Source of the DNA: Climacteris rufus
Lineage: Eukaryota > Chordata > Aves > Passeriformes > Climacteridae
Length of the DNA: 64,000 bases
Direction of reading: 5' to 3'
Assembly (NCBI GenBank): GCA_013398175.1
Contig: VZRZ01006832.1
Location: 338,778 to 402,777, forward strand
Shown: positions 1 to 10,100 of the stretch, one piece after another
Numbering within the stretch: the first letter of the stretch is position 1
Layout: every line of letters begins with the position of its first letter
Made by a program: the position numbers and the translations under genes
The notes under the pieces: model-generated
What the model was told of the DNA's origin: nothing
The model's input: only the letters and a program-made list of their open reading frames with translations
The model's database searches: none

Positions 1-2531
1 TCTCTTTTGTTGGCATAACTGACTCAGAGTCATGCACCTAAAAATCAAGTGAGATCATGCTGATTTGGTGCATTTTCTATCCCTAGATGCATCTTGCTCC
101 AGTTGCAGACAGTCCCGTTTTAGTTTCCATAGGCTTCTACACAGATGCAATTAAGGAAAAAAAAACACACATTAAAAACTACCAGTGATGTCCCTCTGAA
201 ATATTCACTGTAACACAGCAATGTAGATTAAAACTTCTATTCTCTCATTTGTGTCTATGTTTACATAATGTTACAATAGATGCTAGTTAGCACAGAGTTT
301 CTCTGAGCTATGCAGTACAGTACACCAGCTAATATGCTGTTATTATATGCAAATCAACAGCATTAAAACTGTAAAGCAACTGACATATCAAATAAAGACA
401 TATTATTGGGGATTTAAGTTCACTGACTATCCTGCTAAATTCAAGCACTTTGGAACAGCAAGGTTAGTTTATATTGTTTCTCCTCCAACTGTACTTACAC
501 TACCCCATTTTAGTTTTAGAACCATTTTTGGCATGAATAAAAACTTCCACACTGCACTTGTTGCCCTACTCTTGCCCCTTTACTGTCCTTAACTGTTGGT
601 CCCTGAGCAAATGGCAAGGTAAAAGCCAGTTATTTTTAACCATGATCAGCTCAACAATCCAGTTTGTAACATGACTCCATGAACAATTTCATAGATAAAA
701 AGCTAGGGCAATTGCATATTGAGCATGGCAGTGGAAACAACTATCTGGGAGAAAAGCTTCAGATACCAAATGTTGCATGCCTGAAGCACAAGGCCAACAA
801 ACACCTGAAACCACCATCAACCAGCTGAGTTAAAGGGGAAGCAGATCCACCTGTTCCCAACAAGTTCTCATTGCTGTCTGTGCACTGCCTCTCCTTCACA
901 GGTGCACGAGCACCCACGCAGCTACCAGGTCAACTGGGTAAGTGCAGCTTAAACTATCCTGGGTAAAAAAAAAATAACTGAGACAAAGAAAACCACAACA
1001 TTTTACAACATCCAGCTTTCTGAAACACACCCTTCAGGGAGCTCTGCTAAGGGAAAGGAAGAGAGAAGCACAAGGGCAGGAGCAAGGCAGGAAGTGTTTC
1101 TTCTTCCAGCTTACAGTCCAGGTTTGGGATGAAGTTCCAGAGCAGTGTGTCTGGATTTAAACAGGAATTGCTACAGTCATAGGAACCAGCCTGTTTCTTG
1201 CATCAGCCCTGCACCTCGGGCTTTTGCACAATGAAGTCAGCCCCAGGAGCTACGCGGTCACTTTGTTCCATAGCAAACTAGCTTCCAGCTGGATCACCTT
1301 CCTGAACTAGCTCACTGCAACAGCAGAGGGGCCAGTACCTGGACAAGGCACCAAGCAGTTGAAGCCAGGGGAACAGAAAGTGTGGGACTGGGACAACCCT
1401 GACAGCTCCCATGCTCCAGAGCAGCTGGCTCAGTTGTGCTGCTCAAGTGGCTTTATTCCCTCTGACTGCCTTCAAATCTGTCCCATCTTGACCCACAATT
1501 TAAAATCCATTCTAGCTACAAGTTAGTTTAGTTAAACCACCTTTTGCTAATAGTTATTAAATGATAAAGTATCACAAATACATTAAAGAACTAACCAAAA
1601 CACCTCTAACACACAGCTCCTCACAAGTTCTAAGTTACATGACATTTTTTTAAATTATTGAGTGATAGAAAGAGCAGACAAAAGACCTACTTTCTCTTTA
1701 CATCACAAATCTTTAATTCAAAATGTTCTTTTTCTGTTTTGAAGCATTTAAAGAAAAATACAGCCCAGCCTAGACAAATAGGACTCCGTGTGACTTCAGG
1801 AAGTAATTAACTTGTTTTTCTGAGGCCTGTGTATCCCCAAGACACTGACTACCATCATTTGCTTCCCAGGGATGACAACATCAGTATACGCAGGAGCCAG
1901 ACCTTCTTATCCCTTAGCATCCTCTCCTTTGTAGCTGACAGAATCTCAGAGCAGTGGTCACTAATGCTCTAAGCTATCATTCATTTTTGGTTGCATCACA
2001 TATTTCTTAGATGATTTGAGACAAATCATTGCCATCACTTTGTTCCTCTGCTGCCTGCAATGGGGATACTGTGCTTTCTGTCTTGAGTGTACAGGAGATC
2101 CTCACATCCTTCGTCTCCTTTGCCACCTGTTCAATGCTCAGCCCCCAAACAGCGATCCCCGCCCCACACTGAAGAGCAGTACTTTGCACTCCATGTATCC
2201 AGCCGATACCTGCGGTGACTGTAGTGCAAAGCACGAACAGGAGTATTGCACAGGAAACCACAGACAGGAAATTTGTGAGGAATAAAGCATCCTATTACCA
2301 TCCCGCTATACGAATCCACAGTTCATTAAACACTAATAGATGCCAAAGACCCAAAACCACCCTCCCGCCCCGCGTGAGGTGACACTTGCTCGGAGCCCAC
2401 AGCCGAATCACACTGCACACCTGAGGAGCCGGGTGACCCGGCCCAGCCACAGTCCCGGCGAGACCCGAGTTCCCCGAGGAGCCAGAGGCGCTCCAGCCCT
2501 GGCGTTTGCTCTCGCGGGGCCTCGCACTCAC
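1..2531 (-). other. CHMP4C: CHMP4C intron 1 (part)
   Basis: This stretch follows the CHMP4C exon 1 donor on the minus strand. It is AT-rich at first and becomes GC-rich from about 2380. I saw no further CHMP4C exon, no CR1 and no convincing alternative coding region. The short open frames near 2000-2320 overlap on both strands and match nothing I know. Confidence 0.7.
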
Positions 2532-2956
2532 CTCTCTTGTTCTTGGTCCCGTGCTGCCGGGCTACCGCCAGCTCCCGCTCGATCCGCGTCTCCAGGTACT
2601 CCTGCTTCTTGCTGAGCATCTCCTCCGTCTCCCGGAGCCGGGCCAGCGCCTCCTGCGGCGAGGGCCCCCCGCGGCCCTTGGAGGCGGCCGAGCCGCCCCC
2701 CTTGAAGAACTTGGAGATCTTGCTCATGGCGGCGATCCCGGCTCGGCACCCTCCGACGGAAGGGTCTGACCAGCCCGGCCCGCAGGAGTCTCCGCGCCCG
2801 GCACACGCCGTGACAGCACTTCCTGAGCCCCCGGGCGGGGCGGCACCGCACCTGGCGGCGGGGCGGGCCCGGGGGCGGCCCCGGGGNNNNNNNNNNNNNN
2901 NNNNNNNNNNNNNNNNNNNNNNNCAGTTTGTGCTTCTCCCCTACCTTTTCCCGTGT
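2390..2956 (-). promoter_or_regulatory. CHMP4C: CHMP4C CpG-island promoter and 5' UTR
   Basis: A GC- and CpG-rich block covers CHMP4C exon 1 and its upstream side, including runs such as ccgggcggggcgg near 2830-2845 that contain GC boxes. It is interrupted by 37 N at 2887-2923, probably unresolved GC-rich sequence. There is no obvious TATA box, so a dispersed-start housekeeping promoter is inferred. The island stops abruptly where a CR1 copy begins at about 2957. Confidence 0.7.
2532..2727 (-). CDS. CHMP4C: CHMP4C first coding exon (partial gene; rest lies off the left edge)
   Basis: Charged multivesicular body protein 4C is an ESCRT-III subunit. It polymerises on membranes during multivesicular-body sorting and cytokinetic abscission, and takes part in the abscission checkpoint (family knowledge). 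The sequence shows an ATG at 2727-2725 in a good GCCGCC context and 65 codons beginning MSKISKFFKGGG. The family signature PSPQEALARLRETEEMLSKK follows, then the charged helix up to KNKR. This basic N-terminus plus first helix is the membrane-binding, polymerising part of the fold. A canonical donor (gtgagt at 2531-2526 on the minus strand) ends the exon in phase 1, which fits the CHMP4 family continuing with Ala. The reading frame continuing past the donor is intron. CHMP4C is preferred over CHMP4A or CHMP4B because the next gene is ZFAND1, its known neighbour. No second exon was seen in 1-2531, so about 170 residues are missing from the window. Confidence 0.93.
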
Positions 2957-3460
2957 CATAGAATCGCAGAATGGGTCACGCTGGAAGGAACCACAGTGGG
3001 TCATCTGGTCCAACCTCCCTCCTCGAGCAGTGTCATCCTAGAGCACGTGGCACAGGATGGCATCCAGAAAGTTTTTGAATATCTACAGTGAAGGAGGCTC
3101 CACAGCCTGTCTGGGCAACCAGTTCCAGTGCTCGGTAACCCGCGCAATAATAAAGTTCTTTCTCATACTCAGGTGCAGTTTCCTTTGCATTATTTTCTGC
3201 CTGTTGCCTCTTGTCCTATTGCTTGGCACCACTGAGAAGAGCCTCACTCCAGCCTTTTGGAACCCTCCCCTCAGATACTTGTAGACATTGATGAGGTCCC
3301 CTCTCAGTCGCTTCTTCTCAAGGCTGAACAGGCCCGACTCTCTCAGCCTTTCCTTGGGAGATGTTCCAGTCCCTTGATCAATTTTGTGATTTTGTTCTGC
3401 TGGATCCGCACCAGGAGATCCATGTCTCTTTCGTACTGAGGAGCCCAGAACTGGAGACAT
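2957..3460 (-). repeat. CR1 LINE 3' fragment between the CHMP4C and ZFAND1 promoters
   Basis: The left end reads catagaatcgcagaatggg, the reverse complement of a CR1 3' tail. It continues through the standard CR1 3' region (ggtccaacctcc, gggcaaccagttccagtgc, gaggtcccctctcagtcgcttcttctc, aggctgaacagg). The element is on the minus strand, 5'-truncated at about 3460, and retains no intact reverse-transcriptase frame. Confidence 0.92.
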
Positions 3461-3539
3461 GCCGCAGAAAGGTGTTTTGGGAGAGCAGCACCCTCGGGCA
3501 CACGCGTGCACGCGGGCCAGGGCTGGGAAAATGACACTG

Positions 3540-4110
3540 AATTCTGAAGGAATGGGGCTATTTACAGTGGCGGGTGCGCCGCTAAGGAAACCGCAGCGGC
3601 ACCAACAGGTTACAGGGTGCACGAAGAGCTTCAGGAAGCCGGGCTGCCTCCGGGAACGGGCTCTGCTCCGAGGGACGACGCAAGCAGCGACAAAAATAAG
3701 ACACAAGACACGCCCTTTTCCCCCTGTAAGAACCCGAGGAGCACCAGCCGCGGCTCCAGGCTCACTGAAGTCTGAGGCGCCGCTCGGGCCGACACGGGCT
3801 CGTCAGCGCAGGTTGCCCTGAGCCCAGTGGTGCAGCCGGTCCCGCCGGCACTCCTGCAGCTCCGAGCCGCCGGGGCACGCTCAGCACAGCGAGGGCCTAC
3901 CCACCCCGCCCGCGGCACCGCCTCAGCACCGCCCGGCCCGGGGCGGGTCCCGCCACCTCTCCGCCCCCTGCGTGCCGCGGCCATGGCGGAGCTGTCGGTG
4001 GGACAGCACTGCGGGGTGCCCGAGTGTCGCCAGCTCGGTAAGGGAGAGCGCGGCGGGCCCCGGCGAGGCGGTGGGCCAGGGCAGTGCGGGGGTTGCGAGG
4101 TGGTGCCGCC
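3540..4110 (+). promoter_or_regulatory. ZFAND1: ZFAND1 CpG-island promoter and 5' UTR
   Basis: GC-rich, CpG-dense sequence surrounds ZFAND1 exon 1 with no TATA box. It includes gcccggcccggggcgggtcc around 3930-3950, which contains a GC box. The start codon sits in GCGGCCATGGCGG, which is both a strong Kozak context and a YY1-type core (CCATGGCGG). This is the partner island of the CHMP4C promoter, and the two are separated by the CR1 copy. Confidence 0.7.
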
Positions 4111-7100
4111 CCCGCTCAGGGAGTCCTCCGTGCTGCTGCAGCCCTGCACGGTCCAGTGCCAGGGCCTGTCGCCTCGGCTGTGGCACTGGGTGGTTAATCC
4201 CGTCCCTGCCCCTTCCTCTCACTCGCTTGTCTTCGCTGATCTCGGAAAGTAATGTAAATGCAAATGTAGCCTCTCAGAAAGAGGCGGCAGAACTGCCAGT
4301 ACCGAAAGCTTTCAGATGTGACCGCTCAGAGATGAAGGGATCGAGGCTGTCGTGACCTGAGCTACATGGTCCAGTTGCGTGGTGGTCTGTTCACATAAAA
4401 TCTGAAAGATAGAGAAGCGGAGTAATGGGCTGGAACTGGCATTTGCTGCCATTGGTGATGTGGTGGAGTTCGGCAGACAGTGAAATAATTCTATCTGTAA
4501 GAATTTATGTGGTAGGCAGGGATGTGTACAGAGACTGTGTGTGCAGTTTCAATCACCCAAGGACAGTATGTACGAAATGATGTGAAGAAAGGGCAGACTT
4601 ATGACTGTCAAATGGAGGAGATGCTCTCCCTTCCAAAAAGCCAGCATCTCCTCCAGCTGGCAACCCATAAAATAAAATGTAAGTAGTCCTGTGTCAGTAA
4701 ATAGTGTTCTGAGCAGTCTCACAATAAATTCAGTTTTTAACATAACTGGTAATTTCGATGGCTAGCCAAATGTTTCAGTGTCATAGTTTGATATTGAAAA
4801 ATAATTGAATTTAAAGCTTAATTTCAACTTCTGGAATGTATATAATTATAGTATACCTACTTACATGTTTTTCAGCAATACTTATTAGGGGAATTAAAAG
4901 CCACTTCTAGGTAAAGTGTAGATACAGCTGCTAAGTATCCTACTTTGTGATATTGGTAAACAAAAGTTAATCATGTGAAAATTAAGCTAGAAACTATTAG
5001 AAAAACAAAAACCCTGTTATCTTAACTGAAAACAAATGTCTTTGTTTCAGATTTTCTCCCTTTTGTATGTGATGGCTGTTCAGGTGTCTTCTGGTAAGTT
5101 CATAGAATCGTAGAGTATCCCAAGTTGAAAGGGTGCCATAGGCATCAATAAGTCCAAGTCCCTGCTCCTCACAGAACTAAAACCAAACCATATTGACTTA
5201 GTGTCATTCAGACACTCATTGAACTCCAACAGGCCTGGTGCCATGACCACTGCCCTGGGGAGCCTGTTCCAGTGCAGAACCACCCCTCTCTATGCAGAAC
5301 CTTTCCTAATGTGCAGCCTGAACTTCCCATGATGCAGCTTCATTCCATTTCCTTGTGTCATATGCTGTCACCAGGATTACCTCATGTCAGGTGTAGAATC
5401 CTACGCTTGCTCTTGTTAAATTTCATACAGTTGGTGACTGCTCAGCTTTCTAGTCTATCCAGAATCTCTCTATAAAACTTCTCCAGCCTCTAGGGAGTCC
5501 ACAGCTTCTCCTAGTTTAGTATTGTTGGCAAATGTAACTGTATCCACATAATTTATAAAAATATTAAAGAGCATTAGCACTGAAATTGAGCCCTGGAGAG
5601 CTCCACTGGTGATGGGCCACCAGCCTGATACAGTCACATGTACTGTGACTCTCTGAGCCCAAACCATCAGCCAGTTGCTCACCCATTCTACTACAGACTT
5701 GTCTAGCTGTGTGCTGGATGTTTTGTCCAGAAGGACACTCTGACAGACAGTGTCAAAAGCTTTGCTAAAATACAAACACCACATTTGCTGGCTTCCAGTG
5801 GTCAACCAGATGAGTGACCTTGGCATAAACTGAGGTGGCTGGGTATGTTTTCTTCTAGAAGAAAATTTGAAGTTTCTTGGAAGGTTAAAATTAGGGCCTG
5901 CACTTTGATTTACACTTCAGATTAGCAGAGAGCAGCTGAGATAAATTCAAATGATTGAGGACAGATTTAACTTCTAACTTGTTAGAAGCCTTCAAGGGAT
6001 TTCTGCTGTTACAGAATGAGATTGAAAATCCATTAAAGCAGACAAACTCCAGTTGCTTTGAGCTGAACTCTTACGCATGCTAACGTCCTCATTCTCTTGG
6101 AATGGTTTATCTTGAGGCATACGTTCCAAAAGCTAAATGTTTTACATACTGAGGAAGAATATGATCAGTTCATCCAAGGTGTGAAATGCATAGGGTAGAA
6201 CAAACTTTGGGGAAGATTCATTACCTAATGGAACTGTTCCCATGATGACACTTGTCAGAGTACTCTTTAAATACTTAAATGTTTTCACACACAGTTTTTT
6301 TTCCTGAAATGTTGATAACAGTGTGATATTTTCTTCTTTTTCCACAAAGCCTTCAGCACAGGAGCCGGGATGCTCATGGGTGTTCTGAGGTAATCTAATA
6401 ATGCATGACTACCTTAAAATCAAAATTCCATGCAACTTAGCTGTGTGTTTTCAGACTAGATGAATGCACATGGTATATGAGTATGAATTAACTGAGAATG
6501 TGAAAAGCTTAAAAAAATGAACCTACTCTTTTTCTGCTTCTCAGAACTAAATCGGGTTTGAGTAGAGTGATGGTTCTTTTTCTACCTCTGAGCTAAATGT
6601 AACCAGGACAAAAGTAGGAGAGAATAGCTGGACCAGGTTTGCCCATAGAATGGAGAGCTAGCGCAGATCTTTGAGAAAGCTGTGGTGGTGACTTCTATGT
6701 GTAGTATCTGTTTATTTACACAAAATATTTTGTAATTATTCCTAGGTGATTATCAGAAACAATTCTGTGAAACCTGATCAGCATAGATCTTACCCATGTT
6801 CATACAAGGACTGCAATGGAAAGGAGCTTGTGCCAGTTTTATGTCCTTACTGTGAAAAACATTTTTGTCTAAGGTGAGTGACCAGAGTGTTTAAACATCA
6901 ATATTAATTCATTAATGTATGGAAAAAGGCAATAAAAGTTCTACGTTGTTATTTCCAGACATCGACATCAATCAGACCATGAATGTGAGAAGCTGGACAC
7001 ACCAAAACCTCGAATGGCTGCCACCCAGCAGCTTGTTCAGGATATTATAGGCAAGTACAGAGGGATGTATATTCTACAGTTTTTTTCAGAATGCTCTTTG

Positions 7101-10100
7101 AGCTTCTGACCTCCTTTTAAGGGTCTGGTTTGACCAAATAAGAAGAAAGGGTGGGGATTCTTTGGTTAAATAGTCCTAAACTCACATGTCAGCTTATAAT
7201 ACTATTCATCTAAACTGAGACAAAACAACAGTATGAAGAGAGTCTCTAAAGAACAAACAGGGCACAGTTTTCTTACAGAATTATTGTCTTATTCTACAAG
7301 TACATAATAAAATGAATTGGACCTAGCCATTATTATTTACATATTAATTCACGTGCATATAGTGCAATTGTGTTGGATGCACATGCCAGTCTGCTGGGAT
7401 CACACCTACACAATCAAGATGGCCAGAAAAGTGTGATTCTGCAATGTAATGTTTTGCAGATTTTGAACAAGCTTTAGGACGGGAAAGAGAATAAACAGCA
7501 CTGCCCAGCTGGACAGGGGGTTATGTGTAGAAAGGAGCACCTGAAACTGTTGCCATATGAATGCTGTGATGACCACAGGTGTAGAAACTTAAGAATGTTT
7601 ATGTATTTGGCTTTTGCAGCCCGTGTTTACATCATTATAGTGTTCATCTACCTTTCAGTGTAAAGGAATTCTCCTAGAACTGTAACAATTCCAAATGTTC
7701 TTGAATAGCAGTACCTGATACATGACCTTGGCAGGATATGAACAGACATGAAAGGGATGGGATCCTTGGAGATGCAATGAGACCAAATAGGCTAATTCCA
7801 GGATATGTTCAGGAAACAGTCTGAATGATCACACTAACAGGAATAATATTCTTCTCAGATTCTAAAAAAAGTGAGGAAGCAAAAAGCAAAAAACGTAAAG
7901 GAGCAAAAAACAGTGAGACGGCAGCAAAAGTGGCATTAATGAAACTGAAAATGCACGCATGTGGGGACAAGTCCTTGCCTCAGGTCAGTGATGTTTGTTT
8001 TCAATAATTGCATTCACAAAGGAAAGGGGAAGTTTTCTAAATTGCTTGATCTTCATCTAGTTCCCTCAGTTTGGTTTTGGATTTAATTTTTCAAGCCCAC
8101 AATCACTTAAATGTACATTTCAACCTGGTACCCAAAAGCAATCTCACTAGTCTTATGTCTGTTACAAGTTGTCTGTGTGGAGTTTGGAGCAGTTGAGTCA
8201 AATTCTGTTACTTTATAGCAGAATCGTATTTGCCTGCCATATAACTGTCACATAGCACTGAAGGGACAAACAGGGTCTTTTGGGGATTCTTGACAGAATG
8301 ATGACAGCACGAAGTTGTATTAAAGCTTTATTAGCAGAATTTGATGATCAGCAGAGCACAGAATTATTAGACTAGAACAGAATTTTTAGAATCATTGTGG
8401 CACAGTTCTGTAAGTAGTGTAGCACAGAATTTTGTAGCATATCTTAGCTTGTGGTTCCTTATCACCTGGTCCCTCTGCAGATTGGGTCAAATCTTAATAC
8501 TTGGCTTGCAATATCAATATTTCAGATCATCTAGCCTTGAAACATGTAATTGCTTGGTTTTCCCACCAAAATTGAATTCATATGTTGGGGCACTGCAATG
8601 GACAATGGGGTCTTACAAGAATGTGCCCTAAAAGTTTGGGTTTGATAATTTGGAGGGTTGAGGGATGAGTGTGCCAACTTAGGTTGGTACCAAGATGTTT
8701 CAGGTGCAGGTTCAGCTACTCACCCAGAATTAGCATCTGAAGATTGAGGGTGTTGTATACAATACATATTTGTATGTGTAAAAACCCATTTGAGAAATGA
8801 TTTTCATAAACTGAATGACACAATTATTATGCCACTTGTGAAATAGGGAGGAATGAGATACAAATAAGGGTCAATACAATACAGTGGGTCTTGTGATCAT
8901 CTTTTTACAGCTGAGGTTTCTACAAAAGTAAAGTGATGATTGCTTGGGCACACTCGAGTTTTTTTCAGGCCAGAGAATCTGTTCAAGTTTCACTCATTAC
9001 CTGAAATGATAAGAAATTATCATTCTTGGGAATTATCCAAAACTCAATGAAAGTTACAGGGAGTCACCATTTAGAAACAGTATTCTGTGTGCCCTTTACT
9101 CAGGGAGTTATTAAAGGGACAGCTATTTTAAACTTCATAGGGTTAATTGTCACCCTGAGAAAATGGCTGACAGTGGGGGATTTATCAGACATTTTACTGG
9201 TTGGAGAGCAGGAAAATGCCCTTGTTCCACTGGGCATCTGGTGGGTGTCTGCTGCTTCTTTTTAACATCAAACAGCTTTAAGTAGTACTTTACCCCTTTT
9301 TTCCATATGTAAATGGTGCCCTAGAGCTCATTGTAGTAGACCATTCCACGTCTTGACTGCACCATTACTTTGAGATCTGTAGGACAGGTGGAACACCCAG
9401 GCAACCTCATGATCTTCTCACCATTCCTGGATCTTTTGATCTTTTTAATGAATGCCATTGTCAGACTGCACAGCAGAGGGCATGGGAGTGTCAGCAAACC
9501 GTTGATTAAATCCTGCCACAGTGGTAAGACCATCAGCTTTACTGCAAGCAAAAGCTTTCCCTAAGCCTTCCTTACTTTAACTCCAGTAAGGATATAACAC
9601 CACCCCTTGGGTGTTCAAGGTAGAAGTCCAGCACAATTTGGTGTCCCAAAAAGGTGACCTCCTGTCTGGGGCCTTGGCACTATTTCTTCATCTGTTGTTT
9701 CAGTAGCCCAGTTGCTGTTGCCCTGAATCCAGCTCACAGAAAATCCGTAACAAACATATTTAGGTTTCCTGGTTGCATTTGCTATTTTGGGGGAATGGAG
9801 TGAGACAAAAGGAACTTCCAATTTTACCTTAACACTTGAACAAAATATCACTGCTCCACTTACTCCAGTTACTAATATTTTCTGACATGCTTCTGTTTGA
9901 GTAATAAGTAATTGTGGTCTCCAGTATCCATGAAGGAATCAGTCTTTAATTTATCATTTACTGTGGCCCAAAAGACAGGACTTCATCCTTAAGTGGCAGA
10001 GGGTGGGGCCACCTCTGCCAGTCTGATCCCCTTGCCTTGTTTCCCTGATAATGCTCTCTAATAGGAGAGATAAGTCAGGATGTTTTTGTGGTTTGAAGGT

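Noticed and set aside
2528..3091. Long overlapping open frames on both strands across 2528-3091 (up to 184 codons)
   Set aside because: They run through the N gap and are frame shadows of CHMP4C exon 1 and GC-rich 5' sequence; only the minus frame ending at 2532 matches a known protein.
3083..3706. 207-codon minus-strand frame
   Set aside because: It passes through the CR1 copy at 2957-3460 and GC-rich promoter sequence; it does not correspond to the CR1 coding strand product or to any gene I know.
3631..4252. Pro/Gly/Arg-rich frames around ZFAND1 exon 1
   Set aside because: Low-complexity products of CpG-island sequence; the true exon is the short frame 3983-4037 with a proper donor.
7055..7056. 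Alternative GT donor for ZFAND1 exon 5
   Set aside because: It would add five bases and create a stop almost at once in exon 6, whereas the GC donor keeps the conserved protein.
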